IMG/VR virus record: IMGVR_UViG_3300009365_003810
Span: 1-22,330 of that record
DNA from: a virus
Length of the DNA stretch: 22,330 nt
Reading direction: 5' to 3' (one strand)
Shown: one piece after another, positions 1-7,080 of the stretch
Layout of the letters: each line of letters begins with the position of its first letter
How positions within the stretch are numbered: the stretch's first letter is position 1
Notes under the pieces: model-generated
Database searches by the model: none
The model's input: the letters and a program-made list of their open reading frames with translations, nothing else
Told to the model about the DNA's origin: nothing
Program-made: the position numbers and the translations under genes

Positions 1-28
1 TAGCAATTCCCGTGCCAAGCCACACAAC

Positions 29-78
29 TTATGTCTACTGGTAGCGCTCCGCTACTGGTAGACATGACCATCTTTTTT
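29..78 (+). terminator. Rho-independent terminator-like hairpin before the head genes
   Basis: An imperfect inverted repeat has arms at 31-46 and 50-65. Eight pairs, two mismatches and six pairs surround a three-base loop, and a T-G and a T-A pair can extend the base. A run of seven T follows at 72-78, with further T-rich sequence to about 90. This is the layout of an intrinsic terminator, probably for the gene left of the window (a terminase large subunit would be expected there; inferred). The two arms also carry the same 10-base direct repeat, CTACTGGTAG, so a binding-site role is possible. Confidence 0.5.
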
Positions 79-107
79 TCCTTCTTTTTTCTTGTCATGC
101 TTCCTGC

Positions 108-332
108 ATGCCAACAATCACCGAAATCCAAGAGCGACTTGCCCGCTACAAAGATCGCGAAACTAAGATTTTAGAGGGCAACCAGAGTTACCAGGTAGGC
201 CGGAGTCAATTCACCCATGCCGATCTGGACACGGTCCAGGCCAAGATCAAAGAACTGGAACATGATTTGGCGATGGCCCAGACCGGTGATCGTCTTTCCC
301 ATAACACCACAGTTTTTGGAGGCCGCCGCTGA
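108..332 (+). CDS. gpW-like head-tail joining protein
   Basis: A 74-residue protein. Its layout is a helix, a short beta hairpin (around QSYQVGRSQF) and a second charged helix (KIKELEHDLA), matching the compact gpW / DUF6148 fold. In lambda, gpW (68 residues) enters the DNA-filled head at the portal vertex and prepares the site for the next connector protein. The position immediately before a lambda-family portal is exactly where this gene sits in lambda-like phages. I see no good Shine-Dalgarno before the ATG at 108, so the start is less certain than the frame. The stop overlaps the portal start by one base (TGATG). The family call rests on size, predicted fold and context. Confidence 0.75.
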   Translation: MPTITEIQERLARYKDRETKILEGNQSYQVGRSQFTHADLDTVQAKIKELEHDLAMAQTGDRLSHNTTVFGGRR

Positions 333-1960
333 TGGAGACCTCCGGTCGAGCCTATAAAGTCGGCGCCCTGGCCCGTCGCACATACGACTCAGTCACCGGC
401 TTGGTGTCCAGCGCCATCGGGGTGTTTTCTCCTGGACGTGCAACTCTCTATCGGTATGGCCGCGAAATTTATCGGTCATATGCGGCCGGTGATGTTAATA
501 ACGGCCCTAATCAAAATTGGCGGCCCAAGCCCCGATCCGCAGACGCCGATATCAAGAAAAATCACAAGTATATTGTCGGCCGGGCTCGGGAACTTGCTCA
601 AAATTCCGGCCATATCTCCGGCGCCATTGAGCGGATCTGCAACAACGTGGTGCGGAAAGGCATTAATCCCCAGGCAGCATTGCGTAACAAGAGCGGAAAA
701 TTGCAGAAAGACGTAAATGACCGATTGGAGTTACTTTTCAGCCGCTGGAAACGCCATGCCGATTTGAGCGGGCATTCAGGCTTTCCTGGTTTGCAAAAGT
801 TGATTCTCCGCCATATGTGGACTGACGGAGAGGTGTTGGTCCACAGGGTCATGATCGATGATGCCCCTCCTGGAATTGTGCCGCTGAAAATCGAGTTAAT
901 CGAGTGTGACCAACTCGATCGGCGAGTGGACGGTCCATTGTCCAACGGCAATATCGGCCGCCGGGGAGCAGAACTTGCCCCATCCACGGGCAAGGTTGTC
1001 GCCCTGCATGTGCTGGACAGCCATCCGGGTGATTACCTGAACCTTGGCCGTATGCCTAAAAGCCTACGAATCCTTGCTGAAGATATTTTCCATGTATACG
1101 ATCGCCGCCGAATCAGCCAGACCGGTGGCGTGCCTTGGCTGGCCTCCATCCTGATAGAGTCATACGATCTCTCCGAATATAAAACCACCGAGAAAATCGG
1201 CGCCCGGCTTGCCGCAGCGTTCGGGATTTTCGTCAAAACAAATTACCCGGGCATGACTCCGGGTATTGGCGTTCCGCCGCCTGGTCCGCTGGTCAACCCC
1301 AATAATTCCGGTGAGCCCGTTCAAACCGCACCAGGTTGGGCCGACATGCCGGATTATATCGAACCGGGCCGTATCCAGGGTATCCCTGCCGGCACCGACA
1401 TTGAGGTTGCCAGCCATAACCGCCCAGGCACGCAGTACGAGCCATTTGTCCGCGACTCCCATCGAGCTCAATCCACCGGCTTCGGTATGAGCTACGAGGG
1501 GTTCTCAAACGATTACACTTCTTCGAGCTACGCCTCTGCCCGGTCCGGATCCCTGGAAGAGCGCCTGTCGTATCAAGGGCATCAGGATTTCTTGAACGAT
1601 CATTTTAACGATCATATTTGGGCCTGGTTTGTTGAGGCCGCCTGGTTGGCCGGCATGCTGCCCGAGCTACGCGACTATGCCCGTAATTCCCTTTTCTATC
1701 AAGAGGCTGTGACCTGGCAAAGTCCGGGCTGGACCTGGGTCGACCCCTTGAAGGACGGCAGAGCCTCTGAAATTTTGATTGATAACGCCTTGTCAACCCG
1801 TCGGAAATTGAGTGCCCAGCGTGGCGAGGATTTTGATGAAAACGTCAACGGGCTGATCGATGAAGAAGAAAAGCTCTTAAAACTCTGGGAATTAAGAGCC
1901 CGCAGGAAAAAATTAGAGGAGGAAGCCAGTGGATCGAAAAGCAATAGCCAAAGCGCTTGA
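332..1960 (+). CDS. Phage portal protein, lambda family
   Basis: A 542-residue protein that forms the dodecameric ring at one capsid vertex through which DNA is packaged and ejected. The N-terminal third holds the hallmark of the lambda portal family (PF05136): the RARELAQNSGHISGAIERI segment followed by NNVVRKGI. Later come SYDLSEYKTTEKIGARLAAAFGIF and the FSNDYTSSSYASARSGSLEE segment, the conserved core of lambda gpB-type portals. The C-terminus is a charged, Lys/Glu-rich helix. A GGAG Shine-Dalgarno lies at 318-321, and the ATG at 332 overlaps the gpW-like stop. The 3' end overlaps the next gene by 32 bases. Length is normal for the family. Confidence 0.95.
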   Translation: METSGRAYKVGALARRTYDSVTGLVSSAIGVFSPGRATLYRYGREIYRSYAAGDVNNGPNQNWRPKPRSADADIKKNHKYIVGRARELAQNSGHISGAIERICNNVVRKGINPQAALRNKSGKLQKDVNDRLELLFSRWKRHADLSGHSGFPGLQKLILRHMWTDGEVLVHRVMIDDAPPGIVPLKIELIECDQLDRRVDGPLSNGNIGRRGAELAPSTGKVVALHVLDSHPGDYLNLGRMPKSLRILAEDIFHVYDRRRISQTGGVPWLASILIESYDLSEYKTTEKIGARLAAAFGIFVKTNYPGMTPGIGVPPPGPLVNPNNSGEPVQTAPGWADMPDYIEPGRIQGIPAGTDIEVASHNRPGTQYEPFVRDSHRAQSTGFGMSYEGFSNDYTSSSYASARSGSLEERLSYQGHQDFLNDHFNDHIWAWFVEAAWLAGMLPELRDYARNSLFYQEAVTWQSPGWTWVDPLKDGRASEILIDNALSTRRKLSAQRGEDFDENVNGLIDEEEKLLKLWELRARRKKLEEEASGSKSNSQSA

Positions 1961-3962
1961 ACGCGCCGGCCTCCGGCCTGGACTGACTGTCCGCACCGGT
2001 AGCGTGACCCCGGACACCTATAACTTAGAAAAAAACGAGGTCCGTTTTGTGGCCTCCACCGAATTGCCGGCCACTGTCTTTGACTGGGATCGTTATGAAT
2101 TTGTCCAAGAGGTCCTGCGGGCCGACGGCATGGTGGTGCCCGAGTCAGGTCAGGTTCCTCTGTTGGATACCCACAGCCGGAATACGGTCGACGACGTACT
2201 CGGATCTGTAACCGATTTCCAACAATGCGATGTTGCCGGATATCCGGGTCGTGACTGTCTGAGTCGCTTCGGCTCCGATGAACGGGCTAAACGGGCCGAG
2301 AACAAGGTAGCTGAGAGGCATATCACGGACGTTTCGGTAGGCTATGAAGTTTTGGAGTCCTACTGGATCCCTGAAGGTGAAAAGCAAGTAATAGGCGACC
2401 GGGAATATGAAGGGCCGGTCAAGGTGTCCACTCGATGGGCAATAAAAGAGTTGAGCCTGGTGCCTATCGGTGCCGACCGGCTTGCCAAAGTTCGCGCCAT
2501 GGTCATGGCCCCGGATGAATCAATACAAAGAGGTGAAGGAATGAAAAAATGTCCCGATTGCGGAAAAGAATTAGAGGACGGTGGCTGCACTTGTGGTTAT
2601 CGCGCCGACAAATCTGCCGGTGATAATCAAAGAGGCCAGGAGTCAACTCCTGCCGCCCCTGCCCCGGCAGTAGATGTAGAAAAAGAACGTGCCAAGGCTG
2701 TTACAGCCGAACGGCAAAGGGCTAAGGGTATCCGTGATGCTGTCTCCGTGGCCGGTCTGGATAGCGAGCGGGCCGAGGAAATGATTGACAGCGGTATGTC
2801 CATGGATGCTGCCCGAGCTGAAATTTTTAAGGGAATGAAAGAGCGCAACAAGGCCATCGGCGCAGGGTCTGGGATCTCCGTTGAAACAGACTCCCGCGAT
2901 AAATTCCGCGCTGCAGCTGGTGATGGTCTGGCGCTGCGTGCTGGTATCAAAATTCAAAAACCGGCAGCCGGCGCCCGAGAGTTCCGTGGCCGGTCAATGG
3001 TTGAAATTGTCCGGGAATGCCTTGAGGCCGCAGGCGTTAACACCCGGGGTATGAGCAGAAGGCAGGTGGTAGGTCGAGCACTTGGTGGCCCTTCCAGCAG
3101 TGATTTCCCGCTGCTTATGTCTCAGCTGGCCGGCAAGCGTTTGCTGGCCGCATACGACGAGATGCCTTCTACGTGGCGGCCCTTTGTTGATGTGGTGGAT
3201 GCGATTGATTTTAAGGAAATCCATGGCATCAAACTTTCCGAGGCTCCGGATCTTATGCCGCTGAACGAGAAAGGCGAGTATGTCACCGCAAAATTCAGCG
3301 AAAAACAAGAACGGTATCGGGTTTCCACCAAGGGGCGGATTATCAATCTGACCCGAGTCATGATCATCAATGATGATTTGCGGGCTTTTGTCCGGATTCC
3401 GAAACTGCTCGGCAACGCATCTGTGCGGATGGAGTCAGACATGGTGTACAGCCTTCTAACCGGCAACCCTGTCATGTCCGATGGTCTGACACTTTTCCAT
3501 GTCGACCATGGCAATGTCGGCACTGAAGCTGACATGGATTCCGACTCGCTTACTAAAGGGCGTGTCGCAATGCGGAAGCAAAAGGGTATGGGCGGTTCAA
3601 GGCTTGATATCCGGCCGGAATTCCTCTTGACACCAGTGGTAAAGGAGACCGACTCCGAGGTGATCCTCCGGTCAACCGCCATGCCGTCTGATAATAAATC
3701 ATCCGGTGTCCATAATCCATGGGCCAACAGGCTTAACCCAATCGCCGAGCCACGCCTGGACGATGACGACCCGAACGCCTGGTACATGTTGGCCTCTCCT
3801 GGTCAAGCTCCTGTTATCGAGGTTGCCTACCTGGAAGGGGAGGAAAAACCATATATCGAGGAGGAGATTGAGTTCAAGTCCGACTCTTTGGGCATCAAGG
3901 TCCGACATGACTTCGGCTGTGGCGTAACCGATCATGTGGGTATTTTCCGCAACAAACCATAA
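1929..3962 (+). CDS. Prohead protease / scaffold / major capsid fusion protein
   Basis: A 677-residue fusion. Residues 1-190 resemble HK97-type prohead serine proteases: PLLDTHSRN gives a candidate catalytic His82, HITDVSVGYEV a candidate Ser136, and IKELSLVPIGADRLAKV is the typical closing motif with Glu174. Residues 205-224 form a Cys knuckle (CPDC, then CTC). Residues about 245-340 are helical and charged, like a scaffold or delta domain. Residues about 345-677 are an HK97-fold capsid subunit related to Mu gpT, with RIINLTRVMIINDDL, MVYSLLTGNP and a DGLTLFHVDHGN motif. Such fusions are known in phages, where the protease removes the scaffold during head maturation. The start is GTG at 1929, with AGGAGG six bases upstream, inside the portal gene. 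A second, internal start may exist at 2541. Confidence 0.92.
   Translation: MDRKAIAKALERAGLRPGLTVRTGSVTPDTYNLEKNEVRFVASTELPATVFDWDRYEFVQEVLRADGMVVPESGQVPLLDTHSRNTVDDVLGSVTDFQQCDVAGYPGRDCLSRFGSDERAKRAENKVAERHITDVSVGYEVLESYWIPEGEKQVIGDREYEGPVKVSTRWAIKELSLVPIGADRLAKVRAMVMAPDESIQRGEGMKKCPDCGKELEDGGCTCGYRADKSAGDNQRGQESTPAAPAPAVDVEKERAKAVTAERQRAKGIRDAVSVAGLDSERAEEMIDSGMSMDAARAEIFKGMKERNKAIGAGSGISVETDSRDKFRAAAGDGLALRAGIKIQKPAAGAREFRGRSMVEIVRECLEAAGVNTRGMSRRQVVGRALGGPSSSDFPLLMSQLAGKRLLAAYDEMPSTWRPFVDVVDAIDFKEIHGIKLSEAPDLMPLNEKGEYVTAKFSEKQERYRVSTKGRIINLTRVMIINDDLRAFVRIPKLLGNASVRMESDMVYSLLTGNPVMSDGLTLFHVDHGNVGTEADMDSDSLTKGRVAMRKQKGMGGSRLDIRPEFLLTPVVKETDSEVILRSTAMPSDNKSSGVHNPWANRLNPIAEPRLDDDDPNAWYMLASPGQAPVIEVAYLEGEEKPYIEEEIEFKSDSLGIKVRHDFGCGVTDHVGIFRNKP
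2529..2543 (+). promoter_or_regulatory. Internal ribosome-binding site and in-frame ATG within the fusion gene
   Basis: AAGAGGTGAAGGA directly precedes an in-frame ATG at 2541 (codon 205 of the fusion). It matches the anti-Shine-Dalgarno at eight of nine positions and is better than the signals before many genes here. Initiation would give a 473-residue scaffold-capsid polypeptide lacking the protease. Lambda (C/Nu3) uses such nested starts to make scaffold from a protease gene. Use of this start is inferred. Confidence 0.5.
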
Positions 3963-3974
3963 AGGAGAACAATA

Positions 3975-4307
3975 ATGGCTCAGAATCATGTTCGAGAAGG
4001 AAAGACATTCACCTGGACAAATGGCACCGCCGCTGATGTGGTCAGCGGCCAGGTGGTGCAGGTCGGTGAATTAATGGGCGTGGCCCAGGTAGATATTCCA
4101 ATGGGCCTCAGCGGTGAACTCGCTGTTGGGGAAGTTTGGGAAGTGCCTTATGACGGCTTGGCCGATGTGGATCCAGGCGTTCAACTCTACTGGGATGATA
4201 CGGCCGGGGCAATGACCCTTGCAGCCGCTGGCAACATCGAGGCGGGCAAGGCCTGGGCACCTGCGCCAGCTGGATCTACCTCCGTCCAGATCAACATCGG
4301 AGCGTAA
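3975..4307 (+). CDS. DUF2190 capsid cement/decoration protein
   Basis: A 110-residue beta-rich protein matching the DUF2190 family (PF09956), whose members bind the outside of HK97-fold capsids as cement. It shows the typical flow: an N-terminal stretch ending GKTFTWTNGTA, then VVSGQVVQVGELMGVA, then GELAVGEVWEVP, and a YWDDTAGAMTL hairpin near the C-terminus. A Shine-Dalgarno (AAAGGAGAA) lies five bases before the ATG. It directly follows the capsid gene, as usual for this family. No transmembrane or signal segment is present. Length is normal. Confidence 0.85.
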   Translation: MAQNHVREGKTFTWTNGTAADVVSGQVVQVGELMGVAQVDIPMGLSGELAVGEVWEVPYDGLADVDPGVQLYWDDTAGAMTLAAAGNIEAGKAWAPAPAGSTSVQINIGA

Positions 4308-4310
4308 GTA

Positions 4311-4622
4311 TTGGCTACTGCCCGGGAACATATGGCCGACGACCTCGCCGCTGTCCTTTCTGACACCGGCGAGGCTGCGGTGGATACCGACCTTAATGGT
4401 GTATCTCTGGCTGCCATCATCGAACCGGTTTCCCTGGACTCAGAGGATCGGCGCTTTGAAGGATGCAGTATCCATCGTCGGCGGCTGTATGTGGCAACTG
4501 AAACGTGTCCCGTATTGGTAATTGGTCAGGAGGTTCCCCATGGCGGAGTTATCTGGCTTGTTGAGGTCTTTGACGCAAGGGATGTTTTAACGGAGGTCCT
4601 GCTGGCCAGGAATGTCGCGTGA
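4311..4622 (+). CDS. Head-tail joining/attachment protein (gpFII-like)
   Basis: A 103-residue protein with an acidic helical N-terminus (REHMADDLAAVLSDTGEAA) followed by beta strands. It resembles lambda gpFII-type attachment proteins, which sit at the neck between connector and tail. Position after the cement protein and before a gpZ-like gene agrees with this. The start is uncertain: TTG at 4311 has GGAG at 4299-4302, eight bases upstream. The ATG at 4332 would remove seven residues but has no visible Shine-Dalgarno. The 3' end overlaps the next start (GTGA). A different neck-protein family is possible, since sequence similarity to gpFII is weak by eye. Confidence 0.6.
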   Translation: MATAREHMADDLAAVLSDTGEAAVDTDLNGVSLAAIIEPVSLDSEDRRFEGCSIHRRRLYVATETCPVLVIGQEVPHGGVIWLVEVFDARDVLTEVLLARNVA

Positions 4623-5224
4623 TCGATATTGGTGTCAATAACGTTGCGTTGGAGAGGATGGCCGCTGATTTTGCTGCCACCCCGCAGCAGATCGAAATGG
4701 CCCGAGGCAGGGCTTTACGCGAAACTGCCAAGTGGGTGCGTAGAGTGAGCTTACGGAATGCAGCCCGAAAGTTGCGAATCCCTCAGAAATCTCTCCAATA
4801 CCGATTTTACCTCTCGAAGATTCCCAGAGGCGCAAGTGAGGCCGAGCTTCGAATTGGCACCTTGCCAATACCGGTTTCCCGTGTGGGTAATCCTCGGCAG
4901 AGCGCCAAGGGTACAAAGGTGGGGAGGCTCCCCTTTTTCCGGGGTGCCTTTATTGGGGAAATCTACAGCTCACAAGAAAAGGTTTGGATCAGGAAGGGCA
5001 GTCCACATTATGACCCGGCACGCTATCCGGTTATCCGACAAAACAGACCCAGCACATTACGCCCGGGTGCAAGTGGTCGTTTTCCTGTAGTCCGCGCAGC
5101 CGTGCCCATTGACGATGTGGTGGAAAAAACAGCAGACGACTTGGAAGGATTATTACCTGGCAGGTTTGAGCACGAATTCGGCCGGGCATTGAACTATGAA
5201 GTCAATATCAAGGGAAGAAAATGA
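4619..5224 (+). CDS. Minor tail protein Z-like (gpZ family)
   Basis: A 201-residue basic protein. Its length and composition match lambda gpZ (192 residues; PF06763), needed for proper connection of the tail to the head. Visible landmarks are the N-terminal helical pair (RGRALRETAKWVRRVSLRNA), the basic KLRIPQKSLQYRF segment and the glycine-rich stretch PFFRGAFIGEIY. The acidic C-terminal helix ends in the EFGRALNYE motif often seen in the family. It starts with GTG, overlapping the previous stop by four bases, which implies coupled translation. Synteny (attachment protein, Z, terminator, tube) is that of lambda-like tails. Confidence 0.75.
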   Translation: MIDIGVNNVALERMAADFAATPQQIEMARGRALRETAKWVRRVSLRNAARKLRIPQKSLQYRFYLSKIPRGASEAELRIGTLPIPVSRVGNPRQSAKGTKVGRLPFFRGAFIGEIYSSQEKVWIRKGSPHYDPARYPVIRQNRPSTLRPGASGRFPVVRAAVPIDDVVEKTADDLEGLLPGRFEHEFGRALNYEVNIKGRK

Positions 5225-5700
5225 TCCAGTTACTTCCTGGCCTGAAAACCGCTCTTGAAGGTGCCCTGGAAAATGAGCTTTTCAAGGATCCGGTGGGGCC
5301 TGATATCTCGCCTCGGATCGCCCTGGGCTTTTTACCTCCCAAGCGGAGCGATGCGGCCCAGAACCAGGATTTCCCCTTTATTGTTATTCGCGCCAAAGGA
5401 GGCCGAGATACGAAATCCAAGGGTGAGGTTGAGGTCCGACTGATCTGTGGAACTTGGACTAACGGGGATATTGAGTCCGGGGTCCTGGAGATTCACCGGC
5501 TCATGGATATTCTGCGGGCCTGGCTACCAACTCACCTGGGCGTTTGTCGCCCATGGGTGATGGATCCCGACATAGCCTGGGAGTTCGGCGACAAGGAAGA
5601 CGGCAAACAACCGCATCCGCATTATTACGGTGAAATATTCTTGAATTTTAAAAGATCGCCCGAGGCAAATTCCCGGCGGTCAAAAGCTCAAGGTCAATAA
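5221..5700 (+). CDS. Probable tail terminator / tail completion protein
   Basis: A 159-residue protein directly before the tail tube gene, the usual place of the tail terminator (lambda gpU position). The sequence reads as alternating strands and helices: an N-terminal helix (LLPGLKTALEGALENEL), then FPFIVIRAKGG, VEVRLICGTW, a helix with LEIHRLMDILRAWL, and a final HPHYYGEIFLNFK strand. This order suits the small alpha/beta fold of tail terminators, which cap the tube and bind the head connector. It starts at an ATGA overlap with the gpZ-like stop. I cannot assign a named family with certainty, so the call depends on size, fold pattern and context. Confidence 0.55.
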   Translation: MIQLLPGLKTALEGALENELFKDPVGPDISPRIALGFLPPKRSDAAQNQDFPFIVIRAKGGRDTKSKGEVEVRLICGTWTNGDIESGVLEIHRLMDILRAWLPTHLGVCRPWVMDPDIAWEFGDKEDGKQPHPHYYGEIFLNFKRSPEANSRRSKAQGQ

Positions 5701-5715
5701 ATAAGGAGAACAGTC

Positions 5716-6480
5716 ATGGCTGGAGATCAAGCAGAAAGTTTTATGGGAAGTGGCGACTTGCAAATGGCAATCCTGGATGCCAACGACATCCCGCTGGGTG
5801 AGCTGGACGTGGGGAACGCGTCTTCTTTTGTCATCCCCGCCCCCAGCATCGAGAAAAAAGAACGAAAGAGCAAACGTCGTGCCAGTTTTGGGCAAACAAC
5901 CACCTCGGTGGTGGGTGAAACAGAGCAAGATGTCAAGCTAACCCTGACCGATGTCAATCGGGACAATCTGACCATGGCTATGTTTGGTTCGGATTCCGAC
6001 TACATTCAGGCGGCCGGCAACAATACGGGTGCGCCCGAGGATGTGATCAGCTATCTCGGCAAATATTCGAAGCTTACGGCCCGCAATCTGGATCCAGCTA
6101 CTCCTCCGGTGGTCACGGACGCAACCGATGTAACCACCTATGTCGAAGGTACTGATTACGAGATCGATTATCAGGTAGGTCGCATCCTGCCGTTGGTGAG
6201 CGGCTCCATCTCAGAGGGCGATGTTTTACACGTCGGCTCGAGTTGGCTTGCGCAATCCGGCTTCAGCATCAAGGCGTTGGACAATCTCTCTTTTAACGTT
6301 TTCATGCGGCTCATTGGCCGCAACGAAGCTACCGGCAAGAATCACGAGGTCATTATCAATAAGGCTCAGCTCGAACCGGCCGGAGACCTGAATTGGATTT
6401 CCGACGATCTGATAGATATTGAGTTAACCGGCAAGATTTTGGCGACTCCGGAGGGCACTTGGGAGCTTGTCAGTTATTAA
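5716..6480 (+). CDS. Major tail tube protein
   Basis: A 254-residue beta-rich protein placed between the terminator and the tail chaperone, the position of the tube subunit in siphoviruses. The first half carries DLQMAILDANDIPLGELDVGN and, after a Lys/Arg-rich stretch, VKLTLTDVNRDNLTMAMFG, a pattern seen in phage tail tube proteins. The second half has TYVEGTDYEIDYQVGRI, an Ig-like or beta insertion often annotated in tail tube proteins. It ends in a LTGKILATPEG strand. Its own Shine-Dalgarno (AAGGAGAA) and a 15-base gap after the preceding gene suggest strong independent initiation, as expected for an abundant structural protein. Confidence 0.75.
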   Translation: MAGDQAESFMGSGDLQMAILDANDIPLGELDVGNASSFVIPAPSIEKKERKSKRRASFGQTTTSVVGETEQDVKLTLTDVNRDNLTMAMFGSDSDYIQAAGNNTGAPEDVISYLGKYSKLTARNLDPATPPVVTDATDVTTYVEGTDYEIDYQVGRILPLVSGSISEGDVLHVGSSWLAQSGFSIKALDNLSFNVFMRLIGRNEATGKNHEVIINKAQLEPAGDLNWISDDLIDIELTGKILATPEGTWELVSY

Positions 6481-6542
6481 AAATGGCCTGCAGACGGCTT
6501 TAATCGGCCGCCGGCAGAGGACTTTTGCAAGGGGAGAGGCGA

Positions 6543-6932
6543 GTGCGTAATACAAAAGAAATAACAATTTCCGACAAGAAAATTGAGGTGGGAGAAATTC
6601 GGGTCAAAGAGGTGTGGAACCTGTTTGACGAGGCTAATCAGGATTCTATGGTTGGCCGATTTGATCAACTCCTGAACTCATGTAGCAATCTGAAGAGGGA
6701 TGACTTTCTCGAAATGTACCCCTCTGAAATTGAAGAGTTGGTTGAGGTATTTAAGGAGGTGAACACCCCTTTTTTGCGTCTAGCCAAGATGGTGCGGCTG
6801 GACAAGGCGGCCGCAAATCTCCTGACGGAGATCAGCGATGCCATCGCAGCCGACTTGAGCGAAGTATTTGTGAACTTACCCGGACCGGACACGGCCGGGG
6901 CGTCTGGGAATATGGATGGGGATATTTCTTAG
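6543..6932 (+). CDS. Tail assembly chaperone, G-like frame
   Basis: About 129 residues, acidic and helical, between the tail tube and tape measure genes. In siphoviruses this slot encodes the chaperone (lambda gpG) that coats the tape measure protein before tube polymerisation. The preferred start is GTG at 6543, with GGGGAGAGG immediately upstream; the frame stays open back to a TTG at 6525. The stop is TAG at 6930-6932, beyond which the -1 frame continues to the tape measure start. A canonical in-frame slippery heptamer, T TTT TTG, lies at 6770-6776. Family assignment rests on position, size and the overlapping second frame. No enzymatic motif is present. Confidence 0.65.
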   Translation: MRNTKEITISDKKIEVGEIRVKEVWNLFDEANQDSMVGRFDQLLNSCSNLKRDDFLEMYPSEIEELVEVFKEVNTPFLRLAKMVRLDKAAANLLTEISDAIAADLSEVFVNLPGPDTAGASGNMDGDIS

Positions 6933-7048
6933 CGGCTTTGGATGAACTTCAGGCTGCCAGGGGAGACCAACTGCGGGATATGGCTATTGCCTGCAGGGCC
7001 AGTCATCTGGACGGCAAGGACTGGAAGGCTTTTCTGAACCAAGAATGA
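6902..7048 (+). CDS. Tail assembly chaperone, T-like extension in the -1 frame
   Basis: A reading frame too short and start-less to appear as an ordinary gene. It is open from 6755 to the TGA at 7046-7048. Its last 48 codons, from about 6902, read like real protein: VWEYGWGYFLAALDELQ, then helical residues ending DWKAFLNQE. It lacks ATG or GTG starts; the only candidate is a TTG at 6938 without a Shine-Dalgarno. Its stop overlaps an ATG of the tape measure gene (ATGA). This is the arrangement of lambda G and GT, where a -1 frameshift makes a longer chaperone that also binds the tape measure protein. The exact frameshift point is not resolved. Confidence 0.6.
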   Translation, partial: VWEYGWGYFLAALDELQAARGDQLRDMAIACRASHLDGKDWKAFLNQE

Positions 7049-7080
7049 TTGACAGGACGGCCCACCCTTTGGAAAGGAAC

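Noticed and set aside
1-107. End of an upstream gene (terminase) entering the window
   Set aside because: All three + frames close within the first 61 bases and none of the short tails can be recognised, so no gene end can be supported.
3122-3787. A 221-residue - strand open frame inside the capsid gene
   Set aside because: It lies opposite the capsid domain, is Ser/Arg rich as reverse-strand shadows are, and has no family features.
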